From NCBI GenBank assembly GCA_963920665.1, contig OY987266.1, forward strand, positions 2,175,001-2,239,000: DNA of 64,000 bases, in the 5' to 3' direction. Made by a program: the position numbers and the translations under genes. Each line of letters starts with the position of its first letter. Position 1 is the first letter of the stretch. Source of the DNA: Straminergon stramineum (lineage: Eukaryota > Streptophyta > Bryopsida > Hypnales > Calliergonaceae). Under the pieces are notes generated by a model, which ran no database searches, was not told the DNA's origin, and saw only the letters and a program-made list of their open reading frames with translations. Below, piece by piece: positions 37,411 through 50,114 of the stretch.

Positions 37411-38904
37411 ATTTTCATTCTTTAAAATAGAATTGGCAATTTTGGAGTGATTTTTAAGAAACCATAATCTTAGAATAAAAAAATCTACAACTAAAAATGT
37501 CAAAAGCAAGAACTATATGAATAAAAAGAATGATTTAAAAAGTTTCTTGAAGTGTTCAATCATTTAATTTAAAAGAAATATACTTCCTTTTATTATTAGG
37601 ATGTAGCATGTATTAAAATTTGGATATTTTATAATATCCAAATTATCACAACCAATCTCTAAATATTAGAAAATGGTCTCTATATCCAATAATATAATGA
37701 TGTTTAATACAATGTGGTGTAAGATAATAATTTGGTAATGAAATTTATATATTATGATCTATCAACCATACATATGTGGTTGAGTTTATCATTAAATATA
37801 CTATTCTGAAATTTGGAAGCATTTGCTTTTACATTTCAAGTACTTTTATGAAATTAATGTTTTCAAGTTCAAAGATGTATTTTCAACAACTTCTAGTCTA
37901 GTAGAAAGGGTGGTCTTTGGGCACTAAGGAATAGAGACATGGTATGGTATCCAAGGCCCATATGGTCACTAATTTGTGCCCATGTGGGCTTTGGAAGCCC
38001 CCCTAATGCTATTATTTGGTGCCATCCTTCTATTAGTGTTAAATACAGAATACTAGCTAAGCTAGTGAAATATTTATTTTAAATTAAATCATATAAAATA
38101 AGTTGAATACATTTGATTGTATAAATAAAAATGATTGTGATGGAAAATTGCACCATTCATAATTTTGCAATAATGGATGTAAAGTAGGGATGTTGGAACA
38201 ACCAAAAGCACTAACTTTCTCGTCAACTATTTGTGTTATTTTAAAAAATAATTGTAAATATTTGTAAATCAAAATTTCAAAAACATTCATATGTAGGAAA
38301 ATTAGTATACAATTTGAACCCAGTTATGTAATGGCATTGTAGACTTGACTATGCTTGCACCTATGACTTAAACTTAATCATGAAACAATGTCAATGTTGA
38401 TTTATGTTCAATGAATGGCTTTTTGAAACCTTGTGTTGTAGAAAAGATTATTTTTTCATTGAATATTATTTGAAAGTTATTTGAACCCAATGGTAGTGGA
38501 TGGGATTGGAAATTCCTTCATTATGATATTGTTGACTTTTCTAGAAAAGAAGATGCTAAATCCATGGATTGCCTTGTCTTTTGGTAACTTCTACTTGATT
38601 TCCATTCATTCATAAAAATGATGTTAATCAAGTTCTAATTTCTATTCCTAATCAAGCCAAAAAGTGACTTATGAAGATTTCAAAGTTAATCCATTGATGT
38701 GCAAATCCTATTAACAAAGTTGTAGATGAGAATATAAATGACAAAAGTATTGCTCTACTATCAAGGTAAGCATATGCATCTTGGCCCTTCTTCCAACTAC
38801 ATATCCTATCTACACCCTTCAAGGTTTGCGTATACATGAGCATATACTTATAGTCTTGGAGACTTGTCCCCTATTCTGTAAGTGCTTAACTCATCAATTT
38901 TACA
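37411..38904. other. AT-rich intergenic DNA, no feature seen
   Basis: No gene or bounded repeat recognised. Confidence 0.4.
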
Positions 38905-38958
38905 ACCTCCCCTTGCAAATTTGTAGAACTCCAATTCCAAATATGAACTCAAAATTTC

Positions 38959-39158
38959 TTAACCTTTAAACAACGTTGAGGACAATTTGCATCCGATATA
39001 CTAGGACAAAAGTGCAATTGTTCATCCTTGAAATCTAGTGCAAAAAGGATTGATCTTGCACAATAATTTGACCTCCGATGAGTATTTATAATTTTTGTGA
39101 AGTAGATGATGTCACATTGCTCCAGAAGAGATCACCAGTCTATCCTTTTAAGGGTTAA
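38959..39158 (-). mobile_element. TTAA MITE family B, copy 3, inverted (200 bp)
   Basis: Bounded by TTAACCTTTAAACAACG and CTTTTAAGGGTTAA. Read on the minus strand it matches 7324-7542 along its length. Immediately upstream (38905-38958) is a family J fragment. Confidence 0.75.
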
Positions 39159-39281
39159 CCATGATAATCTAAACATTTATGTGTTTTTAGCAGGGGCTTA
39201 ACTTAAAAGTACAAGTTGTCTCCATGGTCAGCATGAACTGCCCCCTTGCTTAGCCCCTCGCTTACTCATTCCAAAGGTGCA

Positions 39282-39441
39282 AGTAAAAAAAACAAGCCCC
39301 CAATTTTGTGCTTGATTAGTTTACCTTGAAAACCTCTCCGAACTAATTTGGGGTCTCTGATTGCAAATATGAATTCAAAATTTGCAAATCTTATCATGTG
39401 TGGCAAATAAAAATCTTCAGCGTTTTGCCTCGGGGACAAGC
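39282..39441 (-). repeat. Family J copy 6
   Basis: 'ggggtctctgattgcaaat' with 'atgaattcaaaatttgcaaa', then 'cgttttgcctcgggg'. The most complete copy together with those at 28.3 and 59.8 kb. Confidence 0.65.
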
Positions 39442-39576
39442 GAGGGTGTCGGTTCACTCTCCCTACCCTTTCGTTTCTGACTCACACGACCATGGTACAG
39501 GCAGAGAGTCCTGTAATAACTCAATTCTAACTGAACCTGGAGCCAAGTTGAAATTGCATCCCCAAGCCTCCATTGT

Positions 39577-39697
39577 ACAGTGCAGTGCAGTGCAGTCCAG
39601 TCCAGTAAGCAAGTACTTCAAAAAGATCGTGTCACTCACTCACTTACCTCCTCTTTTTTTGGGTTTTCGGAGGGGGGCAGTCCAGTCCAGTCCAGTC
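39577..39697. repeat. CAGTC/CAGTG pentanucleotide repeats
   Basis: Two short runs of 'cagtc' or 'cagtg' units at about 39577-39606 and 39676-39697. Confidence 0.85.
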
Positions 39698-39699
39698 CG

Positions 39700-40711
39700 T
39701 CCGCCTCGGTTTTTACGTCGAGTTGTCGATGTACAGTACCCTCCTCCCATGTGCATGGTAGCATCTATTAGCTTCCCTTTTTTGTCCTCTATCAGTTGAG
39801 GCGCTCTGAATGAGATCCGTTTGTTGGCAACTCTTTGGACTTTAGATGCTCCCTCCTACTGTACATCGGGCAAAGGGCACAATAATTTGTTTATTGAGCC
39901 CCACTCCAACTGGCATCCAAATATCAGGGACTTTTAAAAAAACTTGGTCCAGCCTATGGTCCGTCTTCTTACCGCAGAATCATTTCGTTTTCGTACACTT
40001 CCCAGGCAGCACTTTACAGGAATTCAGGGAATCTCGAAGGGTTGTTGATTCTGTCTTTGACGTAAAGACTGCATGTTACTGATATAGCCTCATATGTCCT
40101 GGTAGGTCCTGCTGTGTTGCTGCTCTCAAGGCTGCTACTGGGTTCTCCACTGTTCAGAAAAAAGGACGTACAGAACCCGAGTTCCTGTCCAATAAGGAGG
40201 GGGAAGAGAAAAAAAATTACTGTTGAATTCGGGCAACCATTATGTTCGCAAGGGGACTGAAGCAAGCTTTTTGAAAGTGTCGAGCCAATGGAATATAAAT
40301 AGATTTGAACGAGGCATTCTGAGCAGCGAAAAATGATGAAACAATCAGTCACACAGTATTTTTCGAATATTTGTTTAGTAAGCAGATAGTATTGCGTAAT
40401 ACAATACGGTGGTGCGCTTCTCCAATCTTACTATTGATATATTCGCGTTTCTGAATTGATTGTAATGGGATTTATTTACCTGTTGTTCTCCTATGGACAA
40501 ATGTTTCAAGTACTCCTACTGCAATTCCAGATGTTACTTCCCAGGCTGCAACATCACCACGATCAATGTATAATAATAATCGAGATCTGAACAGTTGAAA
40601 TTACAAAACCTTTAATCACGATTACAATAAATCTCAAGTATACAGATATGTGCTCCAGATACCTCCGTTGATACACATGGTTACAGAGCAAGTGAAGTAT
40701 TTAAACGATCC
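39700..40711. other. 3' flank of the SDR gene, no separate gene recognised
   Basis: Open frames of up to about 110 codons occur, but none shows a recognisable motif. Part of this may be 3' UTR of the minus-strand SDR gene. Confidence 0.35.
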
Positions 40712-43700
40712 TCAGAGGCTAATCAGTTCTACCCCGTCGAGTGAGGATGTAGGAGGAAGCAACTGCACAACCACCAGGCCCACTCAGAAGACTATCTCAA
40801 GGGCTTGCAGCAAAGTATATGTCAATTGCTCCGTTGTAATAGAAGACTTACTCAAAGAGATAGAGGAGTGTCAGGAAGTAACGTGCTCGTACCTTTTCTT
40901 CATCGATTGCTGTCAGAGTTTTCCCATAAGAGTTCTTATTGAACAAAACTTCCATGATCTGAAGCATGAAGTCAAAACTCAGCAGCATACACGCTAAGTG
41001 AGGAAATGAAATGTCTAACAGGAGCAATTTGCATCCCAAGAATCAAGATCGAGCATTTTCTGTATTGCAAACGAGAGAATTGTTTAATAATAAATTGCAA
41101 ACACCGTTCTATGCAATGGAAAGGAACTCACAAAACTGGTACAACTTTAGAACAAGAAAGAGAAAAGTATCACTTACAAGAGAGGCAACATCAGCACGAC
41201 TGATGAGCCCAGAAATACCAGATTTTTCAGTCAAAATCCCATTGCCGGTCGGAGGCTGCCCAGAATCACACAGCGTGAGGAAAGTCATCTAAACGCTTTC
41301 AAAACGACTCAAAGAATATTCAACTAGATAAAGTGTCCTGGGACACTGGGAATTGCAAGACAAAACCAAGGAAAGTTTTTAAGAACTTTGGTCAATGAAT
41401 CACCGCCGCAAAACAAAGTGATAAAAGATTACGTCCTGAAAGCAAAAAGGACTTTCGTTTGCTGGTAATAAAGGGCAAAGGAACACACAAGGGTTGGAAT
41501 ACAACATACAGTAGATAATAGACCGCCTGGACGAATGATAGTGTAGTTAAGCTCGCTTGATTTCACAGCCTCTTCAGCTAACTCCTTAAATGTCTAGATA
41601 TCACAAAGAACACCTTCAATACCAATTTGCACAACATATACCTCCATAGAGACCAATGATCAGCAACAGTTTTTTTGAAGGGATCATAATAATTTTGTAG
41701 AAGGCTTGCACATACCATTTCATCAACATCTTTCACACCGTCTGAAGCTCCAATACTCGAAACCTGAACGAAACAGGTACAGCACTTCAGCACTCATATA
41801 ATCTGTCCAAATGAGTCAGACCATATGCTGTCAACAAAGATGCAATCAGACTATGCTTTTGGTCTGATGCTTCCACGTATGCTTGTGGAAGTTCTGTGAT
41901 TCATCAAGAGAAGGGATCCATAGTATACAAGAACTGACGGTAGCAATCAAGACACAATGTGCTCCACTTACCAGCACGAACCTTTTTACGCCTGCCGTTT
42001 TAGCTGCATTTACTAGCTTGACGGGAACATCCTGCTACCTTCACAAAGCCCAAGTGAAAACCTGCTAGAATGCGTTCCTCTGAATTCAAACGACTTCAAT
42101 TCCAATATAATATTGCAGCTCGGAAGTAATACTAGATAAAACTAGTACATAATTCGTACCTTGTCAAAATCTGGTCGGGTAATTCCTCCGCCTGTGAACT
42201 CAAGAAAAAGCGTTCCTCTTAGAGAATATAATCTCAAATTTGAAAAGCAGAAATCAACCGCCCAAACCTTATGCAATAATTGAGGCAGAAAAAGAGGGAA
42301 AATAACAGCTGTACCCCATTAAACTCGGGAGCTAGGATTGAGATACAGTAAGTGCTTACATGACTATTCAAAAGAGTGCACGTTGATATAATATCTATAT
42401 TAACCCTTCAGCGCACAAGGTAAAAGAGCAGAATCCCTTTTGGAAGCTCGTAATCGAATTCAATAACGTTAAAAACATGATATCTATTATTCAAAACCAT
42501 AAGGTATGATTTCGTCTGTCAATTGGGGTACATTTTCTTAACTCTCTAAAAGCATCCTACATGATTTACTTCAACTCGAAACGGACACATTTTCTCACTA
42601 TTTTCTTAGAGGTTAACAACTTAGCAAATCGAGTACTATACGAGAGAATGGCTTACCAACGGTACACACTATGGCCTCAAAGGGATTGGATTCCAACACC
42701 TTCTTTACGGTAGTCACATCGATGATATCCCACCCCATTTCTTCAATATCATCATGGAACATTTCAGGGATATCAAAAGTTTCCCCTCTTTGATAAGCTG
42801 CAACCAATAATCCTGCATCCACCAACGTACGCACAGTCTCCATTCCTAGCATTCCCCCTCCGACGACTAAAACTGCACAACCCACCCTCCACCACCCTCC
42901 ATAAGCACAAAGGCATGCGCACCTAAAATGACCACTAATAACAACTGAGAGCATAGTTGCTATTCTTAAATATATATTATTCTTATCCGATCTTATGGGC
43001 AACTGAAAAACAATTCCAATGCACTTTGGCATGCATTATATGGACACTGCATGAAGAAGTTATAAGTTATGAATGTTCAAAGTATTGTCTCCAGGTGAAC
43101 ACTAGGAGTCAACTCTCAGCTCTCATATACTCTCATGTATGGTGTATATCTTGTGTAATCAATAAGTTTCTTTGGTTCAGATATAGGTGTCACATTTTGG
43201 GCGTGTTGACTATGGGAGTACACACCTTAACAATAAACCTTCTATTAGCTCGGGAAACCCCCGTGCAAAATAGAAAAAAAGAAAAGTTGCAAAGCTTAAT
43301 ACACATGTAAATTTAACCTAAACCGGGTCAGTAAGACTTTGAAATTTCAAAATGAGAAAAGAATTCGCAATCATCAAACTATCTTAAGATGTAATTGTTC
43401 ATACAAAACAAAAGCAAAGCAAGGCAACAGCAACCCAGGCAACGTTACTAACTAAGGCTTTTTGACCATCATCAGAAGATGGGAACATAAACTGAGTGAA
43501 GAGCACTAAACCTGCCGTCTCAACCTCTTCTTCAAGCTCATCAACCGCCGCTTGACACCGCCATTCGAATCTTCGATTGAAGAGCTGCTGCGTCTTCCTT
43601 GCCGAAGTCTGATCAATTTGCAAGCATTGGTTCCAAAGAGAGCATACATGTTTGAGCAGCGAAACAAGGGAGAATTCATTCATACGAAATCAGATTCTAT

Positions 43701-43901
43701 CTGTGTAAGCTCTAGAGAAATGAAAGGAGCTTGTGGAGATGGAATACTCGACGAGCTTACGAGAGATTTGCAGAAGGAGGGAAGACGGGAAATTGAGCAG
43801 CGCCATCGACATGGAGGATTCTTGTCAGTGGTGGTGGTGCGGGGATAGCTGCAGGGTGGCAAGGATCGTGTTCCAGTGCAACTAAGAAGCATCGACTCCA
43901 T
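40712..43901 (-). CDS. Plastid-type atypical SDR, NAD(P)-binding Rossmann protein (10 exons, about 315 aa)
   Basis: NmrA/NAD(P)H-binding type short-chain dehydrogenase relative; substrate unknown. Exons (minus): 43901-43686, 43608-43512, 42872-42657, 42191-42160, 42031-41972, 41763-41716, 41593-41510, 41255-41178, 40958-40893 and 40762-40712. All are GT-AG with consistent phases, totalling 948 nt. Residues 1-72 are Ser/Thr/Arg-rich without acidic clusters, a likely chloroplast transit peptide. The Rossmann motif VLVVGGGMLG (105-114, GxGxxG) is followed by TVGGGITRPDFDK (175-187), VKRFVLVSSIGASD (202-215), YTIIRPGGLL (240-249) and ISRADVASL (269-277), the usual order in this family. Exon 7 has a second possible acceptor at 41584, which would drop three residues. 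I cannot name the enzyme; a photosynthesis- or quinone-related reductase is only a guess. The reading frame is intact, so it is probably functional. Confidence 0.85.
42400..42616 (-). mobile_element. TTAA MITE, diverged family B relative, in SDR intron 3
   Basis: Bounded by TTAACCCTTCAGCGC and TTAGAGGTTAA, 217 bp, almost the length of family B copy 1. Short blocks such as 'atcctacat' and 'ggacaca' lie at similar positions. Similarity is weak, so family membership is tentative, but the termini are clear. Orientation cannot be fixed. Confidence 0.55.
43008..43125 (+). repeat. Intron repeat O, copy 3, in SDR intron 2 (antisense to the gene)
   Basis: 'attccaatgcac', 'gaagttat..gttatgaatg' and 'caaagtatt' match RPS15A intron 1 in order. 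Confidence 0.65.
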
Positions 43902-43989
43902 GGCTAACTTACCTAAGAATCACAGCAAACACGAGGGAGACGATGGTGCTCCTTAAACCCCAAACCTTAAAACCCTAGTTTGTAATTGA

Positions 43990-46600
43990 AATTGAAATTG
44001 TACTTGTACTTGCCATCAAGGAAACTTTCCCTTCAAGATTCAATATCTATCTATCCATACGTAAAATTAGGTTGTTTGTTTTGTTTCCTTTGTTACATTG
44101 AGATCTCCAGAATCGTGCATCCTTTGGTCACATTCTTGGTACAATTCTATGGGAAAGCCCTCTGCAAGGAAGCACAGACTTTGTATTGTGGCGTTCCAAC
44201 TCACAATAGAATAGCTATTGAATTTTGAAGTTTTGATGAATTAAAAAATTAGAAAATTATTTTTACTTTTATTTTATTATATTGTGACAATGGCACAAGG
44301 CATACTAGTCTAAACCTTAACCCCTAAATGCGTCGATGTCCATTTTCTGGACGATGAACAAATTGAAACTCCAGTTTCATCCTCCTAACCACTTGGATGA
44401 AAGTTATTTTAATTTGTGAAGATAGGTTATCAAATTTTTATCCTATCTAAGGGTTGGATTTGGTGTTACTAGAGTTTATATTTTTCAAAAATTTCAAATG
44501 TGCAATTATGTCAAGTGGTCAAACTGCATTTGACTTTAGCTCAAAATTGGATTAGCCCAAATGAGGTCATAGATAGGAAGAATACAAAATTTCAAAAAAT
44601 CACCATGTCAAGAGAACCTCGTTTAAAATCCATTCCAACAAATTTTACTCAAAAAATGATAATATTTTACTTGCAATTGAATTTTGAAGGAATTTTGGAA
44701 TTTCTCTTTCAAAATTTATTAAAAAAATTGGTGATAGCATTGGTGAATCTAATCGCATAGATGGAATCTACAAATCAAAATCTACAACTTTTATTTGCAT
44801 TTCAATTCCAAAATATGCTTCCAAATAGGACTTTATAATGATTTTTCTCAAGTCGTCAATTCTGGAGATGAATTGAGGTTAAATGAGTTTGTTTGTTTTG
44901 TTTGTTATGGTAAAATTTGTGGAATTGCACATCCCTAGGTCACATTCTTGGTACCATGAGGAAGTTCTAAGTGAGGAGGGGTGCACGTACTTTGTTTCAT
45001 CACATTCCAACTCATGGTAGAAAAAAGATTGAATTTCAAAGATTTTATTTATGAATTAAAGAATTAAAGAATTATTATTTTTTCCTTTTATTATATTCTA
45101 GCAATGACACGGTTCACACTAGTCCATAAATTAAATGAAGTTGTTTTTGTGTTTTTGTTTTTGTTTTGTTTGTTATAGAGAAACCTCTGGAATCCTACGT
45201 CTCTTGGTTGTGTTTTTTATACTAGTGGAAAGCTCTTTGCAAGGAGGGATGTATACACTTTGTTTTGTGGTTTTCCAATTCACAGCAAAAAAATATTGAA
45301 TTTCAAATTTTTTATGAATTAAAAAAATTAACTTTTATTTTAATTTTATTATACTATCGCAGTGGGGAAGGGCACACTAGTCTATACATTAATTGAAGTA
45401 GTTTTTTTGTTTTGTACATGGAGATTTTTGGAATCATGTGTCCCTTGGTTGTGTTCATGCTACTATTAGAAAGCTCTCAATAAGGAGGGATGCACAAACT
45501 TTGTTTTGTAGTGTTCCAACTTACAAATAAAAGGATATTGAATTTTGAAGTTTTTATAAATTAAAATATTAGGAAATTACTTTTATTTTTACTTTATTAT
45601 ATTGTGGCAACAACACATCCATACCTTAAGGTAGTTTGTTTGTTTGTTTGTTACGTTGAGATCTCTTGGACCGTGCATCCCTTGTCCATGTGCTTGGTAT
45701 CGTTGGAAAGCCCTTGGTGAGGAGGGGTGCATAGGCTTTGTTTTGTGGATTTTGGACCTACAATGTGAAAGTTAAGGATTTATGAGTTATTTTTTAATCT
45801 TAAATTATGCTAAATTGTGCTAGATTACATATGTTTTGAATCATGCATCTTCTAGTCGTATTCTTTGTAACATCCGAAAGCCCTTAGTGAAGAGGGATGT
45901 ACGGACTTTGTTTTGTGGCATTTCGACATACAGTGTGAAAGTTATCGAATTTTGAAGTTAGAAAAGTACTTCAACTTTTATTTTAACTGTGGCAACAATA
46001 GATGACACACTAGTTGGCATGTTAAATGAAGTTGTTTGTTTGTTTGTTATGGTGAGATCTCCTAGACCATATATCTCCTAGTCATGTTCATAGTATTGTT
46101 AGAAAACTCTCAAGAAGGAGAGGTGCACAAACTTTGTTTTGTAGCATATAGACCCACAATGTGAAAGATATTTAATTTTGAAGTTTTTATGAATTAAAAC
46201 ATTAGGAAATTACTATTACTTTTATTTTGGTTTTGGCAACTTATGGCATAGGAAAAACTAGTATGTTTATCTGTACTTGAAATTAGCTTAAGTTTTTTAC
46301 TATATTTAGGTGTCATATTTTGTTTGTTTGATATGGTGAGATCTTTGGAACTGTGTGTCCCCCAATCACATTCACAGTATTGTTAGAAAGCTCTCTCTGA
46401 TTAGGGGTGCATGGACTTTATTTCTTGGCGTTTGGACCTAAATTGTGAAAGTTATGGGTTTTTGAGTTATTTTGGAATAATTTTTTTTTATTAAATTATC
46501 TTTTACTTTGGGAATACATAGGCTTCATTATCTTTTACTTTAGACCAATGACACAAGGCTACACTTGTTGATGTGATATGCACAAAATATGTGCAATGTT
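43990..46600 (+). repeat. Tandem array of repeat L, about 8 units of about 240 bp, interrupted by element D
   Basis: Anchors of the type 'gagatct..gga.c.tgcatccc' occur near 44100, 44909, 45176, 45420, 45658, 45825, 46050 and 46340. Each is followed by 'gaaagcyct..gaggagggg', 'actttgttttgtgg', 'gaattttgaagtttttatgaattaa' (as an interrupted block) and an 'actagt' end. Spacing is 167-290 bp once the 566-bp insert is removed. Another unit lies at 34296. Non-coding. Confidence 0.8.
44317..44882 (+). mobile_element. TTAA-flanked element family D, copy 1 (566 bp), inside array L
   Basis: Starts TTAACCCCTAAATGCGTCG and ends 'gaattgaggttaa', where about 10 bp of the terminus seen in the other copy are missing. 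Inverted homologue of 49532-50114. It splits an L unit from the next one. Confidence 0.8.
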
Positions 46601-46625
46601 TAGTACAAATTCAATATTGATGCAA

Positions 46626-46948
46626 TAAGGTAGGAGGTTGACATCCATTTAAAAGATGGAAATTAATTTGGAGAGGCTAGACTTCTTTTTCAATAAATTT
46701 TCCTTGAAAGACAAAATGGAATTGGCATCTAATTCCAGTCATTTCATTTTTTTGTAGCTTCATGGAATTAGTTATGAATTTTTAAAGTTGAAATGCAGTG
46801 ATCACTAAAAGCATCCACCTCTTGAAATGTACACTATTTGACTATTTGTACATTGTTGAAGCAATGAGAAAGCAAAATGAAGAAATAGCTTACATTTTAG
46901 GAGGTGGGCGCCTTTAGAGCCTAAGTGCTTTATGAACCTTCTACCTTA
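46626..46948 (-). repeat. MITE family H, copy 3, inverted
   Basis: TAAGGTAGGAGG at the left, CTTCTACCTTA at the right; the minus strand aligns with H copies 1 and 2 ('aattcataactaattcca', 'acatttcaagaggtgg'). Confidence 0.75.
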
Positions 46949-48192
46949 CAAATGGAATTGAATGCAATGTGAATGAAAATTTAATTTAATTTTGAAAAAC
47001 ATAACTCAATTAGCTCTTGAGCAAAGAAGCCAAATGGCAAGAAGTTTGTATTAGGTGTGTTGTTGTAAAATCAATTGTGATCAAATTCTAGAAGTGCATC
47101 TCATCGTAGAATGCCAATCTAAAACCATTCAAAATCTCTCATTTTAGGGCACTTCAACAATACATTGTCTTAGACAATTCTAAATTGGCATTCTATAATG
47201 AATGCAACTAGGAAATTTTGTTGGAATTGGGACTTTGGTTTGTTTTACAACAATCTACTTTAGTATCCTACTTGAAAAGCAACCTGGAACTAAAATAGTG
47301 GCTTGTTATTTTCATTCTATGCTTATAATATACTAAAATTGTACTAATGCAATAGACATGTACAATGTTGTAAATACATATATCCTAAATGCATGCCCAC
47401 CTTTAATAGTGTTATAGAAGAGTTTCAAAATTAATAATTTTTCATTGATGGATTCTTTTGTCAAAAACAAAACAAAAAGACATTGTAAGGTACGAGTACC
47501 TACTATCAACATTCTCTAAATATTTCACTACCTAAATAAAGATCATGAATATCACCTTGGAAAAAAACATTAATGATCAATTAGATGGCTCATTAAACCA
47601 CCATCAATAGAAGAAACCAATAGGAGGAATCCTTGAACAAGTGTCATTTTGTAAATCTACCAATTTGGTGTTCATTTAGATTTTTTCAATAGATTGTACT
47701 TGATTTATGGGTGACCTTGCTATCAATTATTGGTTATTTATTCAAAATGAAATTGGAAAGAGAATAAAATTATTCTAAAACTTTTGAAATGTCATCTTCT
47801 ATGTAAAAGCATTGTTTTCTTCAACACATTTCTTATAAGAGACATCATAAGATATTCAATGTCCAACATCATGTTTAACATGAATATACTAGACATTCCT
47901 CTCAAAATATTCTCAAATTTTTCACAAATATTTAGAATATTTGGATATATTCTCAATATATGCAAAAAAATATGTTTGTCTTATAGTTGAGGTGTCTACA
48001 TCATACATTCAACGTCATGTAGAGTTGTTTGCCAAATCAACCTTGTCATTTGGTTCCTTGCTCATTTCTTATTTTAAATTCAATTTTGATCAAATGAACA
48101 AGTTTTGGAGAATAATAGGAAGGCATGACTACATCATATCTAATCATATTTACAAATCTTCTTCTTAAATCGTAGTTTAGGTTCCAATGATG
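46949..48192. other. AT-rich intergenic DNA, no feature seen
   Basis: An inverted 'cattctatgatgagatg'-like pair near 47090-47210 suggests an old fold-back element, not further defined. Confidence 0.35.
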
Positions 48193-48414
48193 CTAGTATG
48201 TGAGTATTAAAATGCAAACATATGAGCCTTGAACCTAGGTGTAAGTAGATCCTCTACAACTATAGAAGGTACCTATAATATAAACACCTAGAATATATAT
48301 ATCTATAACATATTTACACTATAATCAAGGAAGGTGTCTGTAATATAGACTCCTATAACACAAATGTCTAGACTCCTAGGCTTGTAGGCTCATAGTCCTA
48401 GGCTCACAATATAG
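48193..48414 (+). repeat. Element family K, copy 4 (222 bp)
   Basis: Starts CTAGTATGTGAG and ends 'ctaggctcacaatatag'; the interior has the 'tatagaaggtacctataata' pattern of the K units in reverse. Confidence 0.65.
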
Positions 48415-48906
48415 TAACCCTCATTCATGTCCCACTCTTTTTTGGTGTTGCATTGCAATAAAAGGATTTATTGATTCAAAAATTAGACATTAGAAAATTG
48501 TTGAAATTGATTCATGCACTTGACAATTATCTTAATTGTATTATATATCTATAGAATCTCTTTTGTTATATTCATGATCATATGATTTGAAAGCATCTAC
48601 ATTTAATCTTGTAAAGGATACAAATTTGGAAGGGACACCCCCTCGTAAGATCAAAGTCCAAAATTATCCCACTATGCTTCCTTTCAATTTCAATCCTTTA
48701 TTAAAAAGTAGTTTGTGTTATCTAAAGTTCAAAATCACGAATTAATAAGTTTGAATGTATTCTAAAGTTGTTAGAGTCTAAAGTATTATGTAAATTGTCA
48801 TGTTATTTTTGGTTATAGTGAGAAAGGAATAAATTCCATCAAATTGATGCAACATCTACAACATAGAGATGAGAATGAGTTCTATTTGTTATTTTTTGAT
48901 TCTACA

Positions 48907-49194
48907 CACTTGAAGAAAATTGCATTTTACTTGTCAAAAACTGCGTTTTACTTGATTGGAACTGGGTTTTACTCCACAGAAAAGTGTGGGCTCGTATTTG
49001 TTGAGTTCTCCCTTCATAAAGCAAAATTCTGCATTTCAACATTTCATTACAAAATTTGACAAGCAAAATGCAGAATTTCGTGTTAGAATGCAAAATTTTG
49101 GGTTACAAAGGGAGACCTCAACAAAATTGAGCCCACACTTTTTTGTGGAGTAAAACACAATTTTTGACAAGTACAATGGAGTTTTCTTCTAGTG
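48907..49194. mobile_element. CACTA-type fold-back MITE with TSD ACA (288 bp)
   Basis: Left end CACTTGAAGAAAA and right end TTTTCTTCTAGTG (complement CACTAGAAGAAAA), both related to the plant CACTA terminus. The two halves are imperfect inverted copies ('ttttactccacagaaaagtg' against 'cacttttttgtggagtaaaa'). It is flanked by the direct 3-bp repeat ACA (48904-48906, 49195-49197), as expected of this superfamily. Confidence 0.8.
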
Positions 49195-49531
49195 ACATGA
49201 TTGGAGGTTTGGTTGAAGAAACGTATATTGTATTTAGAAAGAGGAATTTAGAAAATTTGATTTTTTATTCATCATATATATTGAAATTCAAAAATCCCAT
49301 TATTGCATTCAAGAAAAACCCATAAATAGGAGCTTACAAAATGTTCTATTTTTATTGTATTTGAAACTCAAACACATTCCCTCCAAATGAATAAATATTG
49401 CAATTTGAATTTGAAATTCTTTTATCAAGTTTTAAAATATAAAATTTCATTGATTAGCTCTATCATTGTTGGACAATATACTTCACACCAATGGTGAAAT
49501 TCTCAGAATTTTTCAAATTATTTCATGTTAT

Positions 49532-50114
49532 TTAATCCCTAAACGTCTTGATTCATCTCCAGAATTGACGATTTGAGAAAAATCATTATAAAGTCCTATT
49601 TGGAAGCATATTTTGGAATTGAAATGCAACCAAAAAATTGTAGATTTTGATTTGTAGATTCCATCTATGTGGTTAGATTCAACAACGCTATCACCAATTT
49701 TTTTTAATAAATTTTGAAAGAGAAATTCCAAAATTCCTTCAAAATTCGATTGCAAGTAAAATATTATCATTTTTTGAGTAAAATTTTTTGGAATGGATTT
49801 TAAACGAGATTCTCTTAACATGGTGATTTTTTGAAATTTTTGTATTCTTCCTATCTATGACCTCATTTTGGCTAATCCAATTTTGAACTAAAGTCAAATG
49901 CAATTTGACCACTTGACATACTTGCACGTTTGTAATTTTAGAAAAATATATATGAACTTTGATAACACCAAATCCAACCCTTAGATAGGATATAAACTTG
50001 ATAATGTATCTTCACAAATTAAAATAACTTTTATCCAAGTAGTTAGGAGGATGAAACTGGAGTTTCAATCTATTCATTGTCCAGAAAATGGACATCGACG
50101 TGTTTAAGGGTTAA
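49532..50114 (-). mobile_element. TTAA-flanked element family D, copy 2 (583 bp), upstream of RPS15A
   Basis: Bounded by TTAATCCCTAAACGTC and 'gacgtgtttaagggttaa'; the minus strand matches 44317-44882 closely. It ends 350 bp before the RPS15A start codon. Similar short peptides in both copies reflect shared DNA, not a protein gene. Confidence 0.85.

Noticed and set aside
44500..44760. An 86-codon frame whose peptide resembles one on the minus strand at 49739-49927
   Set aside because: Both lie at matching places in the two copies of element D; the likeness is DNA-level homology, the frames shift relative to each other, and no domain is visible.
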